Part shown: positions 24,349 to 33,399 of the stretch, in pieces | Numbering within the stretch: position 1 is the first letter of the stretch | Layout: the number at the start of each line of letters is the position of its first letter | Assembly: GCF_004328075.1 (NCBI RefSeq) | Contig: NZ_SJFN01000032.1 | Location: 1-53,762 of the forward strand | Source of the DNA: Siculibacillus lacustris | Lineage (GTDB): Bacteria; Pseudomonadota; Alphaproteobacteria; Rhizobiales; Ancalomicrobiaceae | Direction of reading: 5' to 3' | DNA: 53,762 bases | Position numbers and translations under genes: made by a program | The notes under the pieces: generated by a model | What the model saw: the letters and a program-made list of their open reading frames with translations, nothing else | Databases searched by the model: none | Told to the model about the DNA's origin: nothing

Positions 24349-25290
24349 ATGGGAAGCGCCTGGCTCATCCGCCTGACGATACTGGCCGGGGCGGGCCTGG
24401 TCGTGGCCGCCGGTGGTCTGGTCATCACCCGACCCCAACGGATCGAGCCGTCGCGCCTCGCCGGCTTTTCGGCCGATCTCGCCAACGGCGCCTATCTGTT
24501 CGACGCTGCCGGCTGCGCCTCGTGCCATGCCGCGCCCAAGGCGGAAGGGCCGGAGCGCTTCAAGCTCGGCGGCGGCCGTCGTCTGGCGACGCCGTTCGGC
24601 ACCTTCCACGTCCCCAACATCTCGCCGGACCGGCGCACCGGCATCGGCACCTGGACGGTCGCCGAGATCGTCGATGCGATCGCCGCCGGGGTCGGGCGCG
24701 ACGGCAGCCACCAGTATCCGGCGATGCCCTACGCCTCCTACGGGCGGATGTCGCTGGCCGACGCCCATGATCTGGCGGCCTTCCTCAAGACCCTGCCGGC
24801 GGTGGAGAACGAAGTGCCGCCGCACGAGCTCGGCTTCCCGTTCGGGATCCGCCTGGGGATCGGTCTGTGGAAACTGGTCAATTTCAATCCGGGGCCGGTG
24901 GTGGCGCTTCCCGCCGCGACGCCGGAGGTGCTGCGTGGCCGCTATCTGGTCGAAGGGCCGGGCCATTGCGGCGAGTGCCACACGCCGCGCGACGCCGGCG
25001 GCGGCACCTTGCGCAGCCGCTGGCTCGCCGGCGCCCCGGCGATGGAAGGCCCGGGTCGCGTGCCGGACCTGACGCCCCATCCCAAGGCGCTCGGGCCCTG
25101 GTCGGTCGCCGACATCACCGGCTATCTCGAGACCGGCTTCAAGCCGGACGGCGACACCGCCGGCGGACCGATGGTCGAGGTGATCGACAACACCGCCCGG
25201 CTGACCCCCGAGGACCGGCGGGCGATCGCCCTCTATCTCAAGGCGGTGCCGGCGATCGCGCCCGAGCCGCGGCCGGTCACGGTGAAGTGA
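24349..25290 (+). CDS. Membrane-anchored diheme cytochrome c
   Basis: The 313-residue protein has an N-terminal anchor or signal (6-27) and two cytochrome c domains with heme sites CASCH (56-60) and CGECH (207-211). A Met ligand is likely in the Pro-Met segments (YPAMPYASYGRM; a later GGPMVEV). The layout resembles diheme electron-transfer subunits that serve periplasmic dehydrogenases or partner a cytochrome c'. ATG at 24349 has AGGAG 8 bases upstream. The last 14 bp overlap the convergent cutA gene. Confidence 0.88.
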   Translation: MGSAWLIRLTILAGAGLVVAAGGLVITRPQRIEPSRLAGFSADLANGAYLFDAAGCASCHAAPKAEGPERFKLGGGRRLATPFGTFHVPNISPDRRTGIGTWTVAEIVDAIAAGVGRDGSHQYPAMPYASYGRMSLADAHDLAAFLKTLPAVENEVPPHELGFPFGIRLGIGLWKLVNFNPGPVVALPAATPEVLRGRYLVEGPGHCGECHTPRDAGGGTLRSRWLAGAPAMEGPGRVPDLTPHPKALGPWSVADITGYLETGFKPDGDTAGGPMVEVIDNTARLTPEDRRAIALYLKAVPAIAPEPRPVTVK

Positions 25291-25654
25291 GCGGGTCCAC
25301 GCCCGGCCCCGGCTGGGCGGTCTCGGCGAAGATCCAGGCGCCGTAGGCGCGGCTCGCCGCCGCCACTTCCAGAACCAACAGCGCCGGCAGGTCGTAGGGG
25401 TGATCGGCGGCGATCGCCGCCATCGCCGCTTCGGCGAGCGTCCGGCGGGTCTTGGCGAGCAGCGCGACCTCGCCGGCCTCCTCGATCGCCCCCTGCCAGC
25501 GGTAGATCGACTGCACCGCCGGCAACATCACCACGCAGGCGGCGAGGCGGCGCTCGACCAGCGCGCGACCGCAGGCGCGCGCCGCGGCGAGATCGGGGAA
25601 GGTCGACCAGACGATCACCGGGCCGTCGCCCTCCGGCGGGTTGGGGTCTGCCAT
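25277..25654 (-). CDS. cutA: CutA1 divalent-cation tolerance protein
   Basis: The 125-residue protein has the CutA1 core: [40 protein letters not shown] and [10 protein letters not shown], with a final [11 protein letters not shown]. CutA1 forms a trimer related to PII signalling proteins and is linked to copper tolerance. ATG at 25654 has GAGGGGAG close upstream. It converges with the diheme cytochrome gene and overlaps it by 14 bp, which leaves no room for a separate terminator. Confidence 0.92.
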   Translation of the reverse strand: MADPNPPEGDGPVIVWSTFPDLAAARACGRALVERRLAACVVMLPAVQSIYRWQGAIEEAGEVALLAKTRRTLAEAAMAAIAADHPYDLPALLVLEVAAASRAYGAWIFAETAQPGPGVDPLTSP

Positions 25655-25793
25655 GTCCGTTCTCCCCTCACCTTCGTGGTCGCCCCGCGTTGACCGCCCC
25701 TGCCCCGGCATGGGATCAGGGGGAGCAGGGACGCGTAGCGTAGACCCCAGGCCACGAGCCGGGGAAGAGATGTCCCGTACGAGGAAATCGCCG

Positions 25794-26588
25794 ATGTCCG
25801 GACCGCGGGGCCACGCCCGTCGCAAGATCGAGAACGTCGCCTTCATCGCCTCGGCGAGCGAAGAAGCCGAGGCGGCCAAGCGGCGCCTGTCGCATCTCTA
25901 CGGCTCGTCGCCGCCGGACATGGCCGACGTGATCGTCGCGCTGGGCGGCGACGGCTTCATGCTGGCGGCGCTGCGGCGCTTCCTCGATTCCGGCAAGCCG
26001 GTCTACGGCATGCATCGTGGCACCGTCGGTTTCCTGATGAACGAATATCGGGTCGAAGGCCTGATGGAGCGGCTGGCCAAGGCGGAGGTCACCCGCATCC
26101 GACCGCTGTCGATGACGGCGATCAGCGCCGACGGTACGGTCCACGAGGCGCGCGCCTTCAACGAAGTGGCGCTGTGGCGCCAGACCTATCAGGCGGCCAA
26201 GCTGAAGATCGTCATCGACGGGGTCGAACGTCTCGAGGAAATGGTCTGCGACGGACTGATCGTCGCCACGCCGGCCGGATCGACCGCCTACAACTTCTCC
26301 GCCCACGGGCCGATCATCCCGCTCGACGCGCCGCTCCTGGCGCTGACCCCGATCAGCCCGTTCCGGCCGCGGCGCTGGCGCGGGGCGCTGGTGCCCGACC
26401 GCGCCGAGATCCGCGTCGAGGTGCTCGACTTCGTCAAGCGGCCGGTTGGTGTCGCCGCCGATCACACCGAGATCCGCGACGTGCTCGAAGTCACGGTGTC
26501 GCAGGACCGCCAAGCGGAGAGCCTGCTGATGTTCGATCCCGAGCACAATTGGGAAGAACGGATCCTCGCCGAGCAGTTCCAGTACTGA
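25794..26588 (+). CDS. nadK: NAD kinase
   Basis: The 264-residue enzyme has the GGDG motif (51-54, in [14 protein letters not shown]), the NE motif in [10 protein letters not shown], and [17 protein letters not shown] for nucleotide binding. It phosphorylates NAD to NADP. ATG 25794 is chosen over ATG 25770 because GAGGAAA is well spaced before it. The length fits the short alphaproteobacterial form. Confidence 0.94.
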   Translation: MSGPRGHARRKIENVAFIASASEEAEAAKRRLSHLYGSSPPDMADVIVALGGDGFMLAALRRFLDSGKPVYGMHRGTVGFLMNEYRVEGLMERLAKAEVTRIRPLSMTAISADGTVHEARAFNEVALWRQTYQAAKLKIVIDGVERLEEMVCDGLIVATPAGSTAYNFSAHGPIIPLDAPLLALTPISPFRPRRWRGALVPDRAEIRVEVLDFVKRPVGVAADHTEIRDVLEVTVSQDRQAESLLMFDPEHNWEERILAEQFQY

Positions 26589-26744
26589 GGCGCCGGCCGT
26601 TCGGACCAATCGGAGCGATCTCGGGAACGGAAATTTAAAGAAACCGCCCGATCATGCCATCGCGTTCAAGTGGATCCGCGAGCGTGGTCCGCCCACGATC
26701 GTGGGCCGAGGAGAGGCCGGGGCGAACCGGATCCGGAGGGTTTC

Positions 26745-27305
26745 ATGGCCAAGCGCGTCACTCCCGTCGTCGACGACACCGAAGCCGACATGACCGACGC
26801 GGGACTCGGGATCGACGAGACCACGGTCTTCATCCAACCGCCCAACGACCTGCGCAAGAAGACGCGGCCGTCCGCCCGCAAGGCCGGCGACCCCGATCCG
26901 GTGGCCGCGGCGGAAGCCGCGCTGCAGCGCATGGCCGAGAGCTTCGACGGCTGGATGACCGAAGAGACCCAGCGGCTCGCCGCCCTGTGGACCCAGGCCG
27001 ACGCCTCGGGATTCGATCCGGAATTGCGCTCCGACTTCTATCGCGCCGCCCACGACATCAAGGGTCAGGCGGCGACGCTCGGCTATCCGATCGCCGGGCG
27101 TATCGCGGCCAGCCTGTGCCGCCTGCTCGACGGCACCGCGCCGGAGCGGATGCCGCGCGAACTGGTGCGCCAGCACGTCCAGTCGGTCCGGGCGATCATC
27201 TCCGAGAACGCCCGCGAGGATTCGAGCGACACCGCGCGGCTGCTCGCCGACCGGCTCGACGAAGTCACCGACGACTATCTCGAACAGATCGCCACGGCGG
27301 CCTGA
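26745..27305 (+). CDS. Histidine phosphotransfer (Hpt) domain protein
   Basis: The 186-residue protein has an acidic N-terminal half and a C-terminal Hpt-like four-helix region with FYRAAHDIKGQAATLGYPIA, where H103 is the expected phosphorylated His (HxxKG). It would shuttle phosphoryl groups between a hybrid kinase and a response regulator; neither is next to it. ATG at 26745 follows GGAGGG. It converges with the DUF2336 gene. Confidence 0.8.
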   Translation: MAKRVTPVVDDTEADMTDAGLGIDETTVFIQPPNDLRKKTRPSARKAGDPDPVAAAEAALQRMAESFDGWMTEETQRLAALWTQADASGFDPELRSDFYRAAHDIKGQAATLGYPIAGRIAASLCRLLDGTAPERMPRELVRQHVQSVRAIISENAREDSSDTARLLADRLDEVTDDYLEQIATAA

Positions 27306-27323
27306 AGCCGATTCCGACCCCGC

Positions 27324-27339
27324 GGCGGCTCACGCCGCC
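27324..27339. terminator. Short GC hairpin between convergent genes
   Basis: GGCGGC (27324-27329) pairs with GCCGCC (27334-27339) around a TCAC loop in the 53 bp between the Hpt and DUF2336 stops. It has no T-tract and may serve both strands. Confidence 0.35.
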
Positions 27340-27358
27340 CGATCGGCCTTTCGTGTCC

Positions 27359-28846
27359 TCACGCCGCCCGTCGCTCGGACGGGCGGGCGCCGAGTTCGGC
27401 GCGCAGGGCGGCCTGCAGATCCCCTTCCATCGACGCCAGAACCCGATCCGATTCGCCGACGTCTTCGTCGGCGGCGAGCCAGTGCGCCGGCAGGTCTTCC
27501 GGGCGGACGTGGCTGAACAGGCCCCAGGGCTCGTCGATCGCTTCCTCTTCGAAAGCCGGCGCGGGCGCCGCCACGGCGACGATCGGCGCGACCGGGTCGG
27601 CGGCCGGCGGCGATTCGGGCTGCGGCTGCGCCGTCGCCGGGGCCAGGGCCGCGACCGCGGGCTCGGCCGGCGGGGCGAGGCGACGGGCTTCGGCGGCGTC
27701 GCGATGGGCGGTCATCACCGCGCGCATGTGATCGCGGCCGGCATCGGCGGCGAAGCGGCGCAACAGCACCAGGAGATCGTCGGCGTCGCGCCGCTCGAAG
27801 GCGGTGTAGCGGGTCAGCACCCGTTCGACCAGGCGGCGGGCGAAGCGGGCGCCGTCGCCGGGCCGACCGTCGAGGCCACCGGTCTCGCGGGCGAGGTCGC
27901 GATGGACCTCGAGCGCCGCGACCAGTACCGGATAGGCGCGCTCGGGCAGGCCGGCGCGGGTGTGGAGGGCGCGCAGGCCGGTGCGGCGGCCGTCGGCGAG
28001 CAACGCGGCGACCCGTGCGGCGGGCAGGCCGGCGAGCACGGCGAACGACTCTTCCACGAAGCGCAGATCGCCGACGCAGGCGGCGCGCAGCAGCAGGCGG
28101 GTGGTCAGTTGGCCGCTCGCCCGCAGGTGTTCGACCAGCGCCGCGGTCTCGTCGCCGTCGGCGCGGCCGGCGAGCGCCACGGTGGCGCGGTCCTTGGCGT
28201 CGCGGGTGACCTCGGCGACGCGGGCCGAATCGCCGAGCGCCCGGTCGACGACGTGACGGCCGATCGCTTCGGCGAGCTTTTCCAGCACCCGGTGACGCAG
28301 AACGATCGGCACGTCGGGGCGACTCATCAGCGCCTCGCGCAGATCGGCGAAGTCGCCGAACCGTTCGACCAGGCTCTCCAGGGCGGGCGGCGGCAGGTCG
28401 GCGCCGGGATTGGCGAGGAGGCGCAGCGCCGACGGACGCTCGACCACCGCGGCGAGCGCCACGGCGACCGTCGGGCCGACGCGGGGGCGATCGGCGACGG
28501 CGGCGCGGACGCGCTCGTCGCAGGTCGCGACCAGCGCCACCAATTCGGGGTCGATCAGGTCGGGCGAACGGCCGGCGACCACCTCGGCGACGTCGGGGTG
28601 ATCGTCGAGCAGGCTCTGCAGGAGATGACGCGGCGCGCCCGGGGCCTCGCACAGGACCTCGGCGAGGCGGCGGCGGACCACGACCTCCTCGTCGTGGGCG
28701 ACCAGGGTCAACGCGGCTTCGGCGGTCTCGCGCGTCGCCTCGTCGAGCTCACCGGCGCGGTGGGCGCGCACCAGCGGCGCGACGGCGGCGATCCGCCCCT
28801 CCACCGAGGCCTCGCCGATCCAGAGGAAGAACCTGTCCAACACCAT
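27359..28846 (-). CDS. DUF2336 alpha-helical repeat protein
   Basis: The 495-residue protein consists of HEAT-like helical repeats (LAEVLCEAPGAPRHLLQSLL, VRAAVADRPRVGPTVAVALA, LREALMSRPDVPIVLRHRVL). This is the pattern of DUF2336, a family found mainly in alphaproteobacteria. A Pro/Ala linker (about 400-440) precedes an acidic C-terminal tail (PWGLFSHVRPEDLPAHWLAA). There is no signal peptide. ATG 28846 is the first Met before the conserved start VLDRFFLWIGEASVEGRI. Biochemical role is unknown; the Hpt neighbour suggests a signalling context. Confidence 0.75.
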   Translation of the reverse strand: MVLDRFFLWIGEASVEGRIAAVAPLVRAHRAGELDEATRETAEAALTLVAHDEEVVVRRRLAEVLCEAPGAPRHLLQSLLDDHPDVAEVVAGRSPDLIDPELVALVATCDERVRAAVADRPRVGPTVAVALAAVVERPSALRLLANPGADLPPPALESLVERFGDFADLREALMSRPDVPIVLRHRVLEKLAEAIGRHVVDRALGDSARVAEVTRDAKDRATVALAGRADGDETAALVEHLRASGQLTTRLLLRAACVGDLRFVEESFAVLAGLPAARVAALLADGRRTGLRALHTRAGLPERAYPVLVAALEVHRDLARETGGLDGRPGDGARFARRLVERVLTRYTAFERRDADDLLVLLRRFAADAGRDHMRAVMTAHRDAAEARRLAPPAEPAVAALAPATAQPQPESPPAADPVAPIVAVAAPAPAFEEEAIDEPWGLFSHVRPEDLPAHWLAADEDVGESDRVLASMEGDLQAALRAELGARPSERRAA

Positions 28847-29064
28847 GCGACGCCCTGACGATCGAGCGGGACGCGGCGCCGGAGGTCGATCGGCCGCGCT
28901 TTCCCTCGTCCGACGATGCTGACAGGCAGACATTAATGATCGGTTCACCATGAAACCGCGCGGCGCCCCAGTTCGGCACGACGGGCGGCGCGTGGCTAAT
29001 CACTCGCCCGCGCGGGTTGGTGGAGAGGCGCGATTCGGGAGCGGGGGCGAGGCGTGCGACGAGC

Positions 29065-30513
29065 TCAGCGGCCGATATCGGCGCGCAGGCGGCTGCCGAT
29101 GGTGAGGTCGAGCGGGCGCGGGGCGCGGCGGACCGGGGCGTCCGGGATCGCCGTCGCGAGGTCGCCGCGCGCGGCGATCGCCGCGGCCGGGGCGGTGGCG
29201 GCGCTGATCGTGGTGGTGCGGACGCGGACCGCACCGGCGGCGGCGGCAGTGGCAGTGGCGTCGGCGGCGGTCGCCTCGGTGAACAGGCGCGGCGTCGGGA
29301 CGGTGGCGCCGCGGGCGGCATCGACCATCGGCAAGGGCTGATCGGGCGCACCGGTGGCGACCCGGGTCATCAATCGGCTCGGCCGGGCGATCGGTGCGGG
29401 ATCGGCGACGGCGAGCGGCGGCGGCGCGGCGAGGTGCAGCGGTGCGTTGGGATCGACATAGGGGATGCCGCCGGCCGGGGCCGCGGCCGAGGCGCGGGCG
29501 ACGGCGGTCAGGGTCGCCGTGGCGGGCCGCGACGCGGTCGGCAGCGTCTCGGCGAGCGCCACCGCGGCGGCGGCATCGTCACCGCGTTCGACCGGATCGG
29601 AGCGCAGCAGCAGCGTGAAGGCATCGGCGGAGGACTTGGCGCGCCAGCCGTCGAGCCGCGGTCCGAGCAGCGGCGACGAGCCGGTGCGGGCGCCGGGCAA
29701 GGTGCCGTCGGCGATGGTCGCCTTGAGGTGGCGCAGCGCCATGGCGGGATCGGTGGCGGTCTCGGCGGCCCCGAGCGGTTCGGCGGCGACGGTGGCCGCG
29801 GCCTGGGCCTTGACCATCAGGGCGACGGTGCCGGGATCGGCGCGGCCGCCGGCGAGTGCGGCATGGGCCTCGGTGATGCGGCGGGCGGTATCCGAGGTGG
29901 CGGCGGTGGTCGGCCCGGTCAGGCCGGCGAGCAGTTCGGCGGCGGTGCGCGGGCGCCCGTCCTTGCCGTAGAACAGCGCCGGATTGGCGGCGGCGGCCTT
30001 GGGGAAGGCGATCGCCGCGGTGGTGGTCGGCTCGGCGGAGGCCATGCGGATCAGCTTCACCGCACCGGCGGCGCCGAGCACATGGGCGGCGTAGAGCTCG
30101 CCCTCGGCGGGGGGGCGGCCGAGCGCGTCGCCGAGCTTGGCGGCGTTCTCCTGGGTGAACTTGCCGGCCATCACCGAGGCGACCAGGGGATCGGTCTTGA
30201 GCGCCAGGATGCGCGACCGCTCGGCGGGATCGGCGACGGTCCAGCCGCCCTTGCCGTCGGCGGTGATCTTGTCGGCGAGCCGGTCGAGGCCGACCGACGG
30301 GCCCTGACGCTTGACGAGGTCGAGCCAAGTCTGGTCGACGAACTGGAACAGGCCCTTGGCGGTCGAGGTCGAGGCGCCGAGCTCGGTGCGGTGATCGGAT
30401 TCGCGGCCCGAGGTCTCGAGCAGATAGCCGAAGGACGTGCCGGTGGCGTCGGCGGCGGCCTTGAAGGCGCCGGCGATCCGCCGATTGACAGTGCCCTTGT
30501 CGTCGATCTGCAT
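29065..30513 (-). CDS. SLT-type lytic transglycosylase with long Ala-rich tail
   Basis: The 482-residue protein has a lytic-transglycosylase-like fold at the N-terminus. The likely catalytic E38 lies in LLETSGRESDHRTELGA, followed by TAKGLFQFVDQTWLDLV and later GELYAAHVLGAAGAVKLI. No classical signal peptide is visible, as in alphaproteobacterial flagellum-associated forms. From about residue 200 on it is Ala/Thr/Pro-rich and low in complexity, ending with a basic RRAPRPLDLTIGSRLR. It would cleave peptidoglycan to allow assembly of a large structure. ATG 30513 follows GAGGAACGAG. Confidence 0.8.
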   Translation of the reverse strand: MQIDDKGTVNRRIAGAFKAAADATGTSFGYLLETSGRESDHRTELGASTSTAKGLFQFVDQTWLDLVKRQGPSVGLDRLADKITADGKGGWTVADPAERSRILALKTDPLVASVMAGKFTQENAAKLGDALGRPPAEGELYAAHVLGAAGAVKLIRMASAEPTTTAAIAFPKAAAANPALFYGKDGRPRTAAELLAGLTGPTTAATSDTARRITEAHAALAGGRADPGTVALMVKAQAAATVAAEPLGAAETATDPAMALRHLKATIADGTLPGARTGSSPLLGPRLDGWRAKSSADAFTLLLRSDPVERGDDAAAAVALAETLPTASRPATATLTAVARASAAAPAGGIPYVDPNAPLHLAAPPPLAVADPAPIARPSRLMTRVATGAPDQPLPMVDAARGATVPTPRLFTEATAADATATAAAAGAVRVRTTTISAATAPAAAIAARGDLATAIPDAPVRRAPRPLDLTIGSRLRADIGR

Positions 30514-30941
30514 CGTCGGACTCGTTCCTCGCCGTCCACCGTCGCCGTCGTGCGGCCCGGCTGGGCCACCGAGCCCCCGGCGGCGCCGTCCGCGGACGTC
30601 GCCGGCGCGTCCTCACCGTCGGTCGAACGGCGCGGCGGCGCTCGAAATTCTCGCCCCGAGCCGCCACCCGACCTCCGCGCGGGGATCGGATACCCGGCGG
30701 ACGCGACCTGCGACCCACCGTCTGCCGAGGGTGCCACGATTCGCGCCGAAACCAAGCCGTCGTCGTAAATTGTTTCGGCTCGGTCGCCGTTTCGCGGCCG
30801 ACAGAGCCGGCAGCGGCGCAAAACCGCATGACGGCCGACCGTCGTCAAGACTACATGAAGTTTCGGCTTGCTGTCGCCCGAGGGATTCGGCGGCGGCCGC
30901 CGCTCCCTCCCCTCCCCTCGCTGTGACGGACGGACCCGACG
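30514..30941. promoter_or_regulatory. Divergent gene-free region with an 8-bp inverted repeat
   Basis: This 428 bp contains no supportable gene. GCCGAAAC at 30745-30752 and GTTTCGGC at 30772-30779 form a perfect inverted repeat around an AT-richer loop. A further GTTTCGGC-like half site occurs near 30856 (AGTTTCGGCTTG). This could be a hairpin or a regulator site for the CitE-like gene. Confidence 0.35.
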
Positions 30942-31808
30942 ATGCGCTCTCTCCTCCTCGTCGCCGCCACGGATCGGCCCGGGCTCGACGCCGCCCTCGC
31001 CTCCGCCGCCGACGTGGCGATCCTCGATCTCGCCGATCTGGTGGCGCCGGAGGCCAAGGCCGAGGCGCGGGGCGCGATGGTCGCCTGCCTCGCCGCCCAG
31101 GCCTCGAACCCGGCGCGGCCGCGGCTCTACGTGCGGATCAACGGCTTTTCCAGCGGCTTCGCCGATCTCGACCTCGACGCGGCGGTGGCCGCAGGGGCCG
31201 AGGGCATCGTCCTGCCGCGGGCCGGCGGTGGCCCCGACGTGACCCGGCTCGACGCCAAGATCGCCGTCGCCGAGGCGATCCACGGCATTCCCGACGGGCG
31301 CACGCGGATCGTCGCCAGCGTCGCCGAGACCGCCCACGGGGTGTTCCAGGTCGGCAGCCATCGCGGCGCCTCCCATCGCTTGGCCGGTCTGGTGTGGGAT
31401 CCGGAGGCCTTGGCGCGCGACCTCGGCGCCGCGGCGACGCGGGCGCCCGACGGCACGCTCCACGACGCCTTCCGTCAGGCCCGCACCGCGACGCTGCTCG
31501 GCGCGGTCGCCGCCGAGGTGGTGGCGATCGACGCCGCCTGGACGGGCGCCGCCGACGGCCTCGTCGCCGACTGCACGGCGGCGGCGCGCGACGGCTTCAC
31601 CGCCAAACTGGCGGTCCATCCCGGTCAGGTGGCGGCGATCAACGCCGCCTTCACGCCGTCGCCGGCGGCGGTGGCGGAAGCGGCGGCGGTGGTCGAGGCG
31701 TTCCGGGCGAGCGGCGGCACCGGTGCGGTGGCGTTCCGCGGCCGCAGCCTGGAACGGCCACAGCTGATGCGGGCGCTGGCGACCCTGGCGCGGGCCGGGC
31801 GCAGCTGA
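30942..31808 (+). CDS. CitE-like HpcH/HpaI family lyase
   Basis: The 288-residue protein is a CitE-type beta/alpha barrel: VAILDLADLVAPEAKAEARG near the start, RLYVRINGF with the conserved Arg, AGAEGIVLPRAGG, VAETAHGVFQ, and the late GFTAKLAVHPGQVAAINAAF. Family members act on acyl-CoA hydroxy-acids (citramalyl-CoA, malyl-CoA, beta-methylmalyl-CoA lyases or thioesterases). The usual metal-binding Asp/Glu region reads LAGLVWDPEALARD. No partner citD/citF genes are near, so it is not citrate lyase proper. The ribosome site is weak. Confidence 0.85.
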   Translation: MRSLLLVAATDRPGLDAALASAADVAILDLADLVAPEAKAEARGAMVACLAAQASNPARPRLYVRINGFSSGFADLDLDAAVAAGAEGIVLPRAGGGPDVTRLDAKIAVAEAIHGIPDGRTRIVASVAETAHGVFQVGSHRGASHRLAGLVWDPEALARDLGAAATRAPDGTLHDAFRQARTATLLGAVAAEVVAIDAAWTGAADGLVADCTAAARDGFTAKLAVHPGQVAAINAAFTPSPAAVAEAAAVVEAFRASGGTGAVAFRGRSLERPQLMRALATLARAGRS

Positions 31809-31821
31809 GGCCCGAGGGCCG

Positions 31822-32433
31822 TCAGAGCCCGCCGGCGCCCGGCGGCCGGCTCATCTGGAACAACTGATCGACCACCACGTAGTCGCGGTAGCCGCAGCGC
31901 GCCAGGGTGCGGGCGCGGGTCATGTCGAACAGGCCGTCGACCATGCAGGAGTCGGCGAGGTGGACGCCGACCACCTGACCGATCACCATGTGGTTGTCGG
32001 AGGGCGTCCCTGCGAGGGTGCGCGGGTTGAGCCGCTCGACCACCCGGCACTCGAGCGCGGCGGCGGCTTCGGCGACGCGCGGCGCGGCGACCACCTGCGA
32101 GGCGACCTCGGTCAGCCCGGCGAATGCGAATTCGCTGACCCCGCGCGGCAGCGGCGCCGAGGAGCGGTTCATCGCCTCGCGCAGATCCCAGGTGGCGAGA
32201 TTGACCACGAACTCGCCGGTCTCGGTCGCGGCGGCGATCGAATCCTTCCAGCCGTTCGACGAGAACAGCACCATCGGCGGGGTGTCGGCGACGGCGGTGA
32301 AGAAGCTGTAGGGCGCGAGATTGACCGCGCCGGAGGCGCTGCGGGTCGAGATCCAGCCGATCGGCCGGGGCGCGCAGATCGCCTTGAACGGGTCGTGCGG
32401 CAGGCCGTGGCCCTGGGCGGGGACGTAGAACAT
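31822..32433 (-). CDS. Flavin reductase family protein
   Basis: The 203-residue protein has the FMN-binding split-barrel signature: APRPIGWISTRSASGAVNLA, PYSFFTAVADTPPMVLFSSN, and EFVVNLATWDLREAMN. These proteins reduce flavin with NAD(P)H for a partner monooxygenase or bind FMN themselves. ATG 32433 lies 5 bp after the nitroreductase stop, so the two genes form an operon. Confidence 0.88.
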   Translation of the reverse strand: MFYVPAQGHGLPHDPFKAICAPRPIGWISTRSASGAVNLAPYSFFTAVADTPPMVLFSSNGWKDSIAAATETGEFVVNLATWDLREAMNRSSAPLPRGVSEFAFAGLTEVASQVVAAPRVAEAAAALECRVVERLNPRTLAGTPSDNHMVIGQVVGVHLADSCMVDGLFDMTRARTLARCGYRDYVVVDQLFQMSRPPGAGGL

Positions 32434-32438
32434 CGGGC

Positions 32439-33008
32439 TCACGCGCTCCAGTCGGAGAGGATGTCGTCGAGCGACGGGCGGGGACGGTCGACCGGCGGGA
32501 CGGTCGGCGTGCCGATCGCCACCAGACCGGCGAAGCGCTCGCCAGGTCGCGCGCCGAGGATCGCCGCGGCCTCGTCGTCGTAGCAGCACCAGCCGGTCAG
32601 CCACTGCGCCGAATAGCCGAGCGCATGGGCGGCGAGCATCAGATTGAGCGTCGCGGCGCCGGCCGACAGCACCTGCTCCCATTCGGGCACCTTGAAGTGC
32701 GCCGTCGGCTTGGAGATCACCCCGACGGTCAGCGGCACCGCCGAGAAGCGGGTGGTCTCGATCGCCGCCTTGGCCGCCGGGGTGTCGGGGAAGCGGGCGG
32801 CATAGAGCGGCGCGAGGCGGGCGTCGAGGGCCGCCCGGGCCTCGCCGCGGTAGAGCACGAAGCGCCAGGGAGCGAGCTTGCCGTGATCGGGCACGCGGGC
32901 GGCGACGGTGACGATCCGCCGGATCTCCGCGTCGCTCGGGCCGGGTTCGGCGAGCTGGACGTGGGACACGGTACGGCGGGTCTCGAGCAGGGCGAGCGCA
33001 TCGGGCAT
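32439..33008 (-). CDS. Nitroreductase family protein (YdjA-like)
   Basis: The 189-residue FMN enzyme has ALLETRRTVSHVQLAEPGPS and VPDHGKLAPWRFVLYRG, the signature of the short YdjA-type nitroreductases, and ALGYSAQWLTGW in the second half. It is expected to reduce nitro, quinone or related compounds with NAD(P)H. ATG at 33008 is used, with a TTG two codons upstream as alternative. It is the first gene of the pair with the flavin reductase. Confidence 0.88.
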   Translation of the reverse strand: MPDALALLETRRTVSHVQLAEPGPSDAEIRRIVTVAARVPDHGKLAPWRFVLYRGEARAALDARLAPLYAARFPDTPAAKAAIETTRFSAVPLTVGVISKPTAHFKVPEWEQVLSAGAATLNLMLAAHALGYSAQWLTGWCCYDDEAAAILGARPGERFAGLVAIGTPTVPPVDRPRPSLDDILSDWSA

Positions 33009-33107
33009 CGGCAAAGGGGCCTCGGTCGATCGGCGAGCCGGAGGGTGTGCGGCGGTCGCCTTGGGGGGCGGTCAGGGAACCGCCGAACCGCGGGCTTGTC
33101 AACGCCG

Positions 33108-33248
33108 GCGGGAGAAGGTGGCCGAAGGCCGGACGAGGGGGCTGGACCTCTCCTCTTCGTCCGAAGGCCTGATTTCGGCGTGTCGCCGCTACGCGGCGCC
33201 CCCTCATCCGCCGCTTCGCGGCACCTTCTCCCGCGGAGGGAGAAGGTG
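33108..33248. repeat. Opposed pair of repeat A units
   Basis: GGAGAAGGTGGCCGAAGGCC plus GGACGAGGGG (33111-33140) is followed, after about 58 bp, by the inverted unit CCCCTCATCCGCCGCTTCGC plus GGCACCTTCTCCCGCGGAGG (about 33200-33240). Together they could fold into one long imperfect hairpin. They fill most of the 391 bp between the nitroreductase and the next gene; nothing else is seen there. Confidence 0.65.
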
Positions 33249-33399
33249 GGACCCGCGGGGGAGGCCCGAGCGCGACCGGCGCGAGCGCTCCGCCCGCGCT
33301 TCGGACTTGAATTCGCCATGGCTATGGGGTTCGTAACGAAGTCGGGCGAGAGTCGACAGCGCGAGACCGCGACCGCCCTTGCCACGAGGCTTCATCGAC

